From: JBAYJY01 sp041664945
GTDB lineage: Bacteria > UBP15 > UBA6099
Assembly (NCBI GenBank): GCA_041664945.1
Contig: JBAYJY010000022.1
Span: 1 to 38,263, forward strand
DNA: 38,263 nt
Direction of reading: 5' to 3'
Each line of letters starts with the position of its first letter. Position 1 is the stretch's first letter. The notes beneath the pieces are model-generated. The model had not been told where the DNA came from and searched no databases. It saw only the letters and a list, made by a program, of their open reading frames with translations. A program made the position numbers and the translations under genes. This document shows, one piece after another, positions 23,662 through 31,981 of the stretch.

Positions 23662-26520
23662 ATGAAAGCCATCTTACGCATACTGAGCTTATGCGCAACA
23701 TTAGTCGCGGCGGCGATTTTGTGCTCCTCTGTCGCTGCCGCGCAACAGCCAAGCGAGACCGAAAGCGCATTTCCCGCCTGGCTTACCGACACGAAGGGAA
23801 GCGTTCGCATACAGCGGGAAGGTTCGGTTATTTGGGAACAGGCGTCCGAAGGAATGGGCTTAGAACTGAAATGGAAAATCCTGACTGAAGATCAGTCATC
23901 CGTGATTGTACATTTTGCGGATGGAAATTATATCAAGCTCCAGCCTCTGGGAACTGTATTAATTGACAGAGCGCAGGTTAGCGAAGGAAAAATGAGCGAC
24001 ATAGCGCTCGTTGAGCGCGGCCGCGTGTGGGCGCTTGCCGCGCCCTCGCCTGCCATGGAAAAGTTGATTATAGAAACTCCGAGCGGAGCCGTGGACACGA
24101 CTGAAGGCGCAATGTTCGTTGAGTACTCCCCCTTGGCCGGCTATTCCTGCGTTGATATTTTCAACGGCGCCGCGGACGTGCGCTCGATATTCGACCCGGA
24201 AAAGGCAACGCGACTCGAAAAGAATAAAAGAACAAATATAAAATCCGACCAGGCGCCCGAGGACCCAGCCGACATCGATGGATCTTTCGACGCCGAAAAC
24301 GCCAGCTATTCCTGCATTGAGGACCAGACAAAGGGAGACAAAATAACGATAGGCGACACAACGGTGCAGACTATCGCGGATAACGACGAATACACGGAGA
24401 TACTTATAGTCTCCGCCATTTTTGTCAATTTTCTCGGAAGCGACGCCCCGAACGCCGCCGCAAGTGAAACTGGCTATGAGGACGAGGATGAGGAGCAGAT
24501 AGTCGAACTAAGCGCGGCTGTTACAGTCACATTTGAAAAGTGCTCAGCCGAAAGCGCCGCCTGCGAGTCGAACAGCGAATGCTGCAGCGGGCTGTGCGAA
24601 GACTCAGTCTGCAAAGAGCAGGAGCTTACGGCGGCGGGAAGCGTCTGCGCCGAAGTCGATGAGGCCTGCAAATCGAGTGATGAATGCTGTTCTGATTTTT
24701 GTATAAACTCCCGATGCGCGGAGTCGGCAATGTGTTTCGAAACCGGCGCCGCTTGCGTGTCGAGCGACGACTGTTGCATCGGAGTCTGCATCAACTCAAC
24801 ATGCAAAGACGAGCTCGAGTTCGAGGCAAGAACAACGATGACATTCACCGACCCCGCGTGCGAAGCGCCGCCGACGATATCGGGCTTAAGCGTCGCAGGG
24901 CAGAGCGTGTCCGAAAACGCCACAATTGAAGTCGCCGGCGCGGAGTGCGCCTCTTCGGCGAAGCCTTCGATTACGTGGTCCGCGGCGTCACCTTGCGTAT
25001 CGCTCGTTTCCGTAGTTTTGAAATTCGGAAGCGAAACGAAAAACTTCGGCGCAGTCGCCAAAGACCAGACCGGCAGCTTCTCCTACACGCCGACAATTTC
25101 AGGAAGCGACTCGTATTCGGCGGAAATCACGGCGACAGACGGCAACAACCGCTCTACTACAATTAAATTCTTTGTTGTTTTCAAGCCGCACGAAAGCCTG
25201 TCGGCGATTCCTACAATTTCGTCCGTCACCTTCAACCGCCAAAGCGTTGAAACCGGCGACAAACCGGAAATTACAATAACCTCCTGCAACAATGCGGCGA
25301 TAGACGTAGCCGGAAAAGCGGCCACGGCATGCGGACAGATTTCGCGCGTCACCGTCAAGCTCGACAACTCATCGCAAACAGTGTCAGGAACCGCCGACTG
25401 GAGGACGAGCATAAGCCTGCCCGCCGGCGCTAAAGCGCAATTCGAAATCATAGCTAAAAACACGCTCGGAAAAGATAGCGAGCCTTTCGAGTTCGAGGCC
25501 GCGATCATCAGGGACATTCCCAAACCGACCGCCGAAATCGCCAAGGCCGGCAATAAAATCGTGGAAGACCCATCCACTCCGGTCGATATCTACAGGAACG
25601 AATTAGAAAGCGGGAAAATAGTCATTCGAGGCGATGCGCGTTCGGAGAGCTGCTCTCTCTCGAAAGTCGAAGTCTCTACCGACAACGGCTCGACATGGAA
25701 AGCCGCCGTAGGCGCGGCCGCATGGTCCTTTAGCTTCTCGCCATCAGAACAGACCTATGAAATCAGCGCGCGCGCCGTCGATTCCGCCGGCTCTGTTTCG
25801 GAAGAAGCCGCTCAGGCGCTCGTCACATATCACAACACCACGCCGGAAGACGATCTGCTCGAAATTTTCAAACGCCTCATTCAAGCCTATGTCAACAAGA
25901 ACGCATCCGCTTTCACCGACCTCACTTCTCAAAACTACAGTTCGTCTTACGACAGCATCGAGGACATCAACTCTCTCGACATTTCGCTCGACAATAAATT
26001 CGTCGCAAATCCAACTATCTATCTGCGCTATTCGGTCGATTCCGTGGTTATAAACGGAGACATCGGCCAAGTCAGCTTCCAGTGGTCGGCGGACTCGTCA
26101 TCCGGCGTAAATTCGCAAAGCGCCGTTTTCCAGTTCGCGCGAGAAAGCGACGGCTGGAGATTCACGACCGTAAGGGACGACAACACGTTCCTGAGATACA
26201 CGAGCATCCCGGCGACGATCAGCCTCAGGTCCGCGGACTCGCAAATCACCGCCGACAATGTCAGCTCCACAACCATAACGGCGGAAGTTCGGGATTCAGC
26301 GCACAACCTGATAAAGGACGGAACGCAGGTCACGTTCTCAACAACGCTCGGCTCGATCACAACAAGGGCAGAGACAAGAAGCGGGGTCGCGGAAGCAACG
26401 TTCTATTCGGGGGCTGTATACGGAACAGCCTCGATATCCGCAACCTGCTCAACCGTAAGCGCAATTCCGCTTACCATATTGTTAAAGCAAGAGCATGCGC
26501 CGCCACCGCCCGGCCCGTAA
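23662..26520 (+). CDS. Exported FecR-domain protein with three knottin-like Cys repeats, Ig-like domains, NTF2-like and Big_1 domains
   Basis: 952 residues. The parts, in order, are: signal peptide (about 1-27); FecR-type domain (about 40-185; TDTKGSVRIQREGSVIWEQ, SSVIVHFADGNYIKLQ, ETPSGAVDTTEGAMF); an acidic linker EDEDEEQ (about 271-278); three tandem cysteine modules (about 294-381), each with exactly C-x6-C-x5-CC-x3-C-x4-C; three Ig-like domains with paired cysteines (about 392-720); an NTF2/SnoaL-like domain (about 727-850, DDLLEIFKRLIQAYVNKNA); and an invasin Big_1-like domain (about 855-945, ITAEVRDSAHNLIKDGTQVT). The cysteine content implies export and oxidative folding. It follows a terminator and a 235-base gap, so it probably has its own promoter. 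The architecture suggests a surface adhesin or a binding protein; no enzyme motif is seen. Confidence 0.78.
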   Translation: MKAILRILSLCATLVAAAILCSSVAAAQQPSETESAFPAWLTDTKGSVRIQREGSVIWEQASEGMGLELKWKILTEDQSSVIVHFADGNYIKLQPLGTVLIDRAQVSEGKMSDIALVERGRVWALAAPSPAMEKLIIETPSGAVDTTEGAMFVEYSPLAGYSCVDIFNGAADVRSIFDPEKATRLEKNKRTNIKSDQAPEDPADIDGSFDAENASYSCIEDQTKGDKITIGDTTVQTIADNDEYTEILIVSAIFVNFLGSDAPNAAASETGYEDEDEEQIVELSAAVTVTFEKCSAESAACESNSECCSGLCEDSVCKEQELTAAGSVCAEVDEACKSSDECCSDFCINSRCAESAMCFETGAACVSSDDCCIGVCINSTCKDELEFEARTTMTFTDPACEAPPTISGLSVAGQSVSENATIEVAGAECASSAKPSITWSAASPCVSLVSVVLKFGSETKNFGAVAKDQTGSFSYTPTISGSDSYSAEITATDGNNRSTTIKFFVVFKPHESLSAIPTISSVTFNRQSVETGDKPEITITSCNNAAIDVAGKAATACGQISRVTVKLDNSSQTVSGTADWRTSISLPAGAKAQFEIIAKNTLGKDSEPFEFEAAIIRDIPKPTAEIAKAGNKIVEDPSTPVDIYRNELESGKIVIRGDARSESCSLSKVEVSTDNGSTWKAAVGAAAWSFSFSPSEQTYEISARAVDSAGSVSEEAAQALVTYHNTTPEDDLLEIFKRLIQAYVNKNASAFTDLTSQNYSSSYDSIEDINSLDISLDNKFVANPTIYLRYSVDSVVINGDIGQVSFQWSADSSSGVNSQSAVFQFARESDGWRFTTVRDDNTFLRYTSIPATISLRSADSQITADNVSSTTITAEVRDSAHNLIKDGTQVTFSTTLGSITTRAETRSGVAEATFYSGAVYGTASISATCSTVSAIPLTILLKQEHAPPPPGP
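24541..24805 (+). repeat. Three tandem knottin-like cysteine modules inside the FecR protein
   Basis: Module 1 CSAESAACESNSECCSGLC, module 2 CAEVDEACKSSDECCSDFC and module 3 CFETGAACVSSDDCCIGVC each continue with x4-C. All three share identical spacing C-x6-C-x5-CC-x3-C-x4-C, the C-C-CC-C-C framework of inhibitor cystine knots. Modules are separated by about 13 and 5 residues. Confidence 0.85.
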
Positions 26521-26583
26521 CGTCTTTTGCCGATCGGACCCTGCCATTCTCGGAAAAATGACCATTAACTCCTTTTGCGACTG

Positions 26584-28263
26584 ATGACTAAACTCACTTC
26601 AAAATTCAAGCGCGGCATGAGCCCCTTCGCGGTCGCGTTGCTCGCGGCCGCGCTGATCTCCGGCTGCGGCGGAGGGGGCGGCGGCGGCGGCTCAGCGACG
26701 CCGATATTGCCTCCGGGAAACACGCCGGTTCAAAGCGCATGGTCTCCGGCTCTGAACTCGTATCTGAACACAAAAACTCCGACAATCGCTTTTCAAACAA
26801 ACAAGCCGGCCTATTGCCGCTGGTCTCTTTCAGATGCCGGGTTCGACGCCATGGCCAACAACTGCTCCGGCGGTGGAACCCAGGCGCAAAGCTGCGGCGT
26901 CTCCGGACTGCCGGAAAGCGCCGCCACTATTTACCTCGCCTGCTCGGACACAACCGGCAACAAAGACTCGGCCGCCACCAACACGCACGCCGGATATATA
27001 ATAGACACAACGCTTCCCACGATATCATTCACCGCGCCGCCGAACGCCAGCGGCCCCTACCCGACCTCGGTCCCGCCGGATGTCATCTCTGTCGCCTACT
27101 CAGATACAGGCAGCGGCGCCGACGCCGCTTCTCTCGACGTCTCGTTCAGCCTGCAGGGCCGCACGGTCAGCATCTCCGACATGTTCGGCCGCGATCCCGC
27201 CGCCAACGCCTCCTCGTCACGCACGGACGCCGCCATTTCCAATCCTTTCGCCCGCACCAGCGTCTCCGTTTTCTCTTCAAATAATTTCAACCTCGCTCCG
27301 ACGAAATCTTTTACAGTCGGCCGCTGCGGCTCAAACTCCCAGCATATCTCCAGCGACGGAATCTCTCAAATCTATGTCTGGGACACAGAGTGCGACACCG
27401 TCTGGGGCCTAAGCGGCGACGCCTCCTTCGAGATAAAAATTTCCGGCGCGAAAATCGCCGCCGTCGCGGGCGACGCCGACCATATCTACGTCGGCTTGAA
27501 AGACGACCCGCATTTGTACTTCTACAGCAAGACAACGCGCGCGCTCGAAAAAAGCATAGTCCTGCCCGACTCGCCGGCGGCTTTCGCCACCGTCCTTCGC
27601 GGCTGCCGCCTTTTCATCGCATACAAAACCAGGGCTGAAATCGGCCGCCTGAGCGCCGCCGACACGCTGGCGTCGCCCGCAGCGATCAGCGTCACGCCCC
27701 TTTTCCTCTCCTCGTGGAAACGGTCGGACGCCGGCGACGACGACATCCTGATCGTCGGCTGGCAAGCTCAATATAGACTGTTCCGAATATCCCAAAGCGG
27801 AACCATTTCGCAGACCGCGAACCTCGGCGACAGCGCGCCGAAGGACTTGGCCGTTTACGACTATAATTTCGCTTATGTGTCCCGCTACGCGGACGGCGGA
27901 GTCCGGAAAATCAATGTGGCCGACGGCTCGGCAATCGACGCGGTCATAGGGGCCGGAAGCTCGCCCCGCGGCATTTTCATAGCCGGCCAGCAACTGCTCG
28001 TGTCCAACTCCGGCGCCGGCGGCGGAACGCCGTCCGTTTCGTTTCTCAACGCGATCAGTCTCATAAACGAGGGTGGCGGCGCCGTGACCGCTCCGGCGAC
28101 AGACGGCGAATATTTAAACCTGCTATTTTATATTCTCGAAGACCTCTGGCAGATTCAATCGCAGAAAACGATAACGCTGACGGCAACGATAAAAGACCGG
28201 GCGGGCAACACAAGCGCGCCGGTCTCAATATCCATCACGGTAGCTCCGGAATCGCCCGGCTGA
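26584..28263 (+). CDS. Lipoprotein with Ig-like segments and a probable beta-propeller
   Basis: About 559 residues. The N-terminus MTKLTSKFKRGMSPFAVALL leads to a lipobox LISGC with Cys28, followed by a poly-Gly run, so it should be lipidated and anchored in the outer or inner membrane. The N-terminal half has Ig-like strands with TIAFQTNKPAYCRWSLSD and a Cys-paired segment, then DTTLPTISFTAPPNASGPYP. The region from about 240 to 490 has repeating WD/YVTN-like blades such as SQIYVWDTECDTVWGL, DHIYVGLKDDPHLYFYSKTT, DLAVYDYNFAYVSRYADGGV and SSPRGIFIAGQQLLVSN, suggesting a beta-propeller. The C-terminus ITLTATIKDRAGNTSAP is again Ig-like. No good ribosome site precedes the ATG at 26584; a TTG at 26575 is the alternative. 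It is 63 bases after the knottin protein and is likely its operon partner. Function unknown. Confidence 0.75.
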   Translation: MTKLTSKFKRGMSPFAVALLAAALISGCGGGGGGGGSATPILPPGNTPVQSAWSPALNSYLNTKTPTIAFQTNKPAYCRWSLSDAGFDAMANNCSGGGTQAQSCGVSGLPESAATIYLACSDTTGNKDSAATNTHAGYIIDTTLPTISFTAPPNASGPYPTSVPPDVISVAYSDTGSGADAASLDVSFSLQGRTVSISDMFGRDPAANASSSRTDAAISNPFARTSVSVFSSNNFNLAPTKSFTVGRCGSNSQHISSDGISQIYVWDTECDTVWGLSGDASFEIKISGAKIAAVAGDADHIYVGLKDDPHLYFYSKTTRALEKSIVLPDSPAAFATVLRGCRLFIAYKTRAEIGRLSAADTLASPAAISVTPLFLSSWKRSDAGDDDILIVGWQAQYRLFRISQSGTISQTANLGDSAPKDLAVYDYNFAYVSRYADGGVRKINVADGSAIDAVIGAGSSPRGIFIAGQQLLVSNSGAGGGTPSVSFLNAISLINEGGGAVTAPATDGEYLNLLFYILEDLWQIQSQKTITLTATIKDRAGNTSAPVSISITVAPESPG

Positions 28264-28287
28264 CGATATAGCCGACGCAAACATTTA

Positions 28288-28316
28288 TTGACACCCCTAT
28301 TAAAACGAAATAGAAT
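28288..28316 (+). promoter_or_regulatory. Strong sigma-70-like promoter for the methyltransferase/GH2-like unit
   Basis: A perfect TTGACA (28288-28293), 17 bases and TAGAAT (28311-28316). The 5' leader to the GTG start would be about 185 bases. It implies that 28508-31838 is transcribed separately from the exported-protein cluster. Confidence 0.65.
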
Positions 28317-28507
28317 AGTCTGAATTGGCTGTTTTCGCGGGCGCGGGCGGATTTTATTTCGAATCGTTATAGATGGATTTGTTCTCTGAACTATTTTTCT
28401 GTATGAAGGGCAGTTTCGCCCCATCGCTTGATTTACGCGATCAATCCCCCCGCCGCGAATATATCAGGAAACTTGCCGGACACTTCTGAAAGGCGGCTGA
28501 ATTTATT

Positions 28508-29359
28508 GTGTTCATAACAATTGGAGAACGGATAAACGCGACCCGCAAGAACATCCGCGAGGCAATCGCCGCGCGAGACGCGGAAGCGATCCGCAACGAA
28601 GCGATCCGGCAGTCGGAAGCCGGCGCGACCATTCTGGATATAAACGGCGGCACGCGGCCGGAAGAAGAGCTCGAAAATCTCGGCTGGCTGATAGACACGA
28701 TAGCGCCGGCGATTAACAAGCCGTTCTGCGTCGATTCGGCCAACCCGGAAAACCTTTCGTTCGCGGCAGGCAAAATCGTGGAGTTGTCCGGCATAAAACC
28801 GCCTGAATCAGGCATGGACGCCGACGGCGCGCCATGGCTGACGATCAACTCCATCTCCGCCGAAAAAGAACGCTACGACGGAGTGTTGCCGATCGTCATA
28901 AAATACCGGGCTTCGGTTGTCGCCCTCTCTCTGGACGACTCCGGGATGCCGCAGGACGCGGAGCAGCGGATCACAGTCGGACGCGGGCTGATAAAGCGAC
29001 TCATATCCGACGGAGTTCCCGAGGAACGCATATTCGCGGACCCGCTCATCATGCCCGTCGCACTGAACACGGACGCCGGCGCGCATATTTTCAGAACGGT
29101 CCGAACCCTGCGCGAAGAGTTTCCCGGGATACATCTGACATGCGGCCTCACCAACTCCTCGCACGGCCTGCCCGCGAGGACGCTGCTTAACCGCACTTTT
29201 CTCGTCATGATGGTCGCCAACGGACTCGACTCCGCGATTCTCGACACAACCGACAGGCAGCTCATGGCGGCGCTAAAAGCGGCTCTGGTCTTCGCCGGCC
29301 GGGACCCGTATTGCGCCGATTTCATTTCAGCGTTCAGAAATAAACTGCTCGATGTCTAA
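28508..29359 (+). CDS. Pterin-binding methyltetrahydrofolate methyltransferase (AcsE/MtgA-like)
   Basis: 283 residues covering a TIM-barrel pterin-binding domain. It resembles AcsE, which moves a methyl group from methyl-tetrahydrofolate to a corrinoid protein, throughout: IGERINATRKNIREAI, SEAGATILDINGG, CVDSANPE, TINSISAEKE, LSLDDSGMPQDAE, FADPLIMPV, GLTNSSHGLPAR, LLNRTFLVMMVANGLDSAI and the C-terminal PYCADFISAF. It is cytoplasmic and would feed a Wood-Ljungdahl or methyl-transfer pathway, but no corrinoid protein is next to it. The start is GTG at 28508, with AAAGGCGG about 12 bases upstream; no ATG is available earlier in frame. Its stop overlaps the start of the next gene by 8 bases. 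Confidence 0.85.
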   Translation: MFITIGERINATRKNIREAIAARDAEAIRNEAIRQSEAGATILDINGGTRPEEELENLGWLIDTIAPAINKPFCVDSANPENLSFAAGKIVELSGIKPPESGMDADGAPWLTINSISAEKERYDGVLPIVIKYRASVVALSLDDSGMPQDAEQRITVGRGLIKRLISDGVPEERIFADPLIMPVALNTDAGAHIFRTVRTLREEFPGIHLTCGLTNSSHGLPARTLLNRTFLVMMVANGLDSAILDTTDRQLMAALKAALVFAGRDPYCADFISAFRNKLLDV

Positions 29360-31838
29360 ACGGATAGGTATATCAGCATTAGCCCTTACGCTGTACTTGC
29401 TCGCGGCGTTCGCTTTGTCGTTCGCGCCTGAGCTCAGCCTCTGGCATGGGCTGATCATTTTTATGCCTGTCGCATGCCTCATGATTAGTCTCGCGTGGAC
29501 CGTTCCGCATCCCGATTTCAGGGAAGCCGGTCCCGCCGCTCATGCGCCGATCGAGGATCTCTCGAACCCGACCAGAAAAGTTCTCTGGCTCAACGGACCC
29601 TGGGAATTTAAACTCGCAGGCGAGCGGCGCACTCACAGGCTCGACGTCCCGCGCCCATGGAACACCGTCCGCGGACTCGAATACTACACCGGCGCCGCCG
29701 TCTACCGGCGGCTCGTCAAACTGCCCGAAAACTGGTCTCAGGGCGCTCTGTTCCTGCGCTGCCGCGGCGCCAACTACCGCGCCGTCGTCTCAATCGACGG
29801 CAGGCAGGCCGGCTCCCACGAGGGCGGCTTCTCGCCGTTCGAGTTCGAAGTGACCGACAGAATATCGCTGGATCGCGAACACGAAATAGAAATAGTCGTG
29901 GACAACACGCTGTCCGCTACGACCGTCCCTAACGTCGTTTGCTGGAACAATGACGGCGGCATACTCCGCGAGATCTACCTGGAAACGCGCAACCAGATTC
30001 ATATCGACGACGTTTACCTGCTTTCGTCGCCCGACCTCAAGGGCCGCGCAGACATCGCTCTCATAATCAAAATCCGCAACCCCGCCCTCGAGCCCCGCGA
30101 CTTCAAAATCGAGATTTTTTCTCCGCAGGGCGCTCTCATACATGAAAACAAAATCGAGGGCTGGACGATGCAGTCGCTCCAGCACCGGCTTCAGATCAAC
30201 TTCGCCTCCCTATGGAGCCCGGAAAACCCGGCGCTGTACCGCTGCCGCGTTTCAGTGTGCGAAGACGGCGGCGACGAGCGCTCGTTCGTTTTCGGCATCC
30301 GCGAGTTCGAATGCGGCCCCGACGGCTTTTTGCTGAACGGCAAACCACTGCGGCTGCGCGGCGTCACGCATATCGAGGAATCCCCGGAACTCGGCCGCAC
30401 GCAAACGCTCGCGCAGATGAAACAGGACCTGGAAGCGGCCAAGGCGGCAGGCTTCAACCTAATTCGCTTCGGCTGCTTTCCGACTCACCAGAAGACGCTC
30501 GAACTGTGCGATAAGATGGGGCTTCTGGCGCTCGAGGAAATTCCCGTATGGAACGCTACGGTTCTGGACTTCAGCGACCCAGGATATCAGCAGGCGGCCG
30601 AAGCGCAACTAAGGGAGGTCGTTCTGCGCGACCGGAACCACCCGAGCCTTCTGGCGTGGGGTCTCGCAAACAGCATAGAGAGCGACACTGCCGAGGCGCG
30701 ATGGTTCGTCGAGCGTCTGGCCGGCATAGCGCGCGGTTTCGACGACAGGTCCGTTTACATCGCGACGTCCGACCCGGAACACGAAATGTGCGCCGATCTG
30801 GTAGATTTCATAGCGGTCGACATTGAATCAAAATCTTTTGACACAATCAGCCGCCGAGTGGAAGCCGCGGCAAAGCTCGGGCCGCCGGCGGTTCTGTTCC
30901 ACCACGGAGACCAAGCCTACAGGCCGGCAGGCTCGCGAAGCGCGGGCGCGCCCGGCACCGAGGAACATCAGGCGCTGTTCATTCGCGACTTCATCGCCGC
31001 TTTCGACGAACATCCGCAATTGGCGGGATGGGCTGTCTCTTCTCTGGCCGATTACCGCGATCCGAGCAACTTCGCCGGTCCGACTCCATTCGCGCGCCGC
31101 CACGGCTTGCTTACAAGCGCGCGTGAGGAAAAACTGGCCTACGCAGCCGCCTCGAAATCGCTGCGCGGAGAAAAAACCTCCGAAATCGCCGTCCGCGAAC
31201 GCAGGCTGCCCATCACTTCCTTCGCGAAGATACTCGCCGCCGCCTGGGCGATCGCCGCCGTTTTCTATTTCTTCCTCGACCCACGGCAAACAATCAACCT
31301 CGCTTACAACCCGCGCGCCTTCATTGAAGGCGACCCCCTGTCCTGGCGCGTCATTCTTTTCATCTCCATCTTCACCGCTCTCAATCTCGCTATACTCATA
31401 TACCGCTTTTTCCGCGCAGCGCCGCGCAAAATGCTCGGCTCCATAGACATGCCGTTCCTGCGCATCATCTCTGTTCTCCTCAGCGCGGAGTGGACGCTCT
31501 TTCTCTGGTCGTATTTCACTATCGTCTGGTTCTGGGTTTTCGACGCCACGCTGCTTCACTTCTTCCTTCCCTCGAAAGACATAAGCTATATCTTTGCCGT
31601 CACAGCCGCGCTTTCCCTGCCCGAAGTCCTTTTCGTTTTCGCTTCGTTCTTCCGCGTTTCTCTCATCGCCGTCCTGCTCGCGTTCAACATCTGGAAGCTC
31701 TATCTCTGCTTCTCCGTCCTCGGCCTCATGGGAACAATCGCATATGTGGTGATCGGGCCGGCGGCCGTTTTCATCATTTGCGTCGCCGTCGCCGAGATCA
31801 AATTCCATATCCTCAAATACGTCCGCAACATGTTATGA
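29352..31838 (+). CDS. Multi-spanning membrane protein with an apparently inactive GH2 fold
   Basis: 828 residues. Two N-terminal membrane segments (about 5-50) are followed by GH2-like domains: a sugar-binding lobe (LNGPWEFKLAGE, VPRPWNTVRG, YYTGAAVYRR, CRGANYRAVVSIDGRQAGSH), an Ig-like domain, and a TIM barrel (about 325-610; GFLLNGKPLRLRGVTHIEES, AGFNLIRFGCFPTHQKTLE). Where GH2 enzymes have N-E at the acid/base position (NHPSxxxWxxxNE) this has RNHPSLLAWGLANS, so the Glu is Ser (about 441). Where the nucleophile motif would be (PIxxTEYG) this has PPAVLFHHGDQ. After residue about 620 come five or six hydrophobic membrane spans. It starts inside the previous gene (ATGTCTAA overlap) without its own ribosome site, so it is translationally coupled. 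Likely a carbohydrate-binding or regulatory membrane protein. Confidence 0.8.
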   Translation: MSKRIGISALALTLYLLAAFALSFAPELSLWHGLIIFMPVACLMISLAWTVPHPDFREAGPAAHAPIEDLSNPTRKVLWLNGPWEFKLAGERRTHRLDVPRPWNTVRGLEYYTGAAVYRRLVKLPENWSQGALFLRCRGANYRAVVSIDGRQAGSHEGGFSPFEFEVTDRISLDREHEIEIVVDNTLSATTVPNVVCWNNDGGILREIYLETRNQIHIDDVYLLSSPDLKGRADIALIIKIRNPALEPRDFKIEIFSPQGALIHENKIEGWTMQSLQHRLQINFASLWSPENPALYRCRVSVCEDGGDERSFVFGIREFECGPDGFLLNGKPLRLRGVTHIEESPELGRTQTLAQMKQDLEAAKAAGFNLIRFGCFPTHQKTLELCDKMGLLALEEIPVWNATVLDFSDPGYQQAAEAQLREVVLRDRNHPSLLAWGLANSIESDTAEARWFVERLAGIARGFDDRSVYIATSDPEHEMCADLVDFIAVDIESKSFDTISRRVEAAAKLGPPAVLFHHGDQAYRPAGSRSAGAPGTEEHQALFIRDFIAAFDEHPQLAGWAVSSLADYRDPSNFAGPTPFARRHGLLTSAREEKLAYAAASKSLRGEKTSEIAVRERRLPITSFAKILAAAWAIAAVFYFFLDPRQTINLAYNPRAFIEGDPLSWRVILFISIFTALNLAILIYRFFRAAPRKMLGSIDMPFLRIISVLLSAEWTLFLWSYFTIVWFWVFDATLLHFFLPSKDISYIFAVTAALSLPEVLFVFASFFRVSLIAVLLAFNIWKLYLCFSVLGLMGTIAYVVIGPAAVFIICVAVAEIKFHILKYVRNML

Positions 31839-31981
31839 AGACGAACGCATTTTTGACGCGGCAACTACATGCCGCTCCCCATTCAACCGAATTATTTTCA
31901 GCGTTTTATGGCGCGCGAAAAAGACGCTTCAAGAAAAAGCGCGCAAATTTGCGTTTAATGGTTAATGTAAAAAATGCCGGG

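Noticed and set aside
28323..28507. Cobalamin riboswitch in the leader of the methyltransferase gene
   Set aside because: No B12-box-like sequence or recognisable conserved core is visible in the 185-base leader.
30828..31808. 326-codon minus-strand frame opposite the GH2-like membrane protein
   Set aside because: Acidic/Arg-rich shadow; the plus frame has GH2 motifs and membrane spans.
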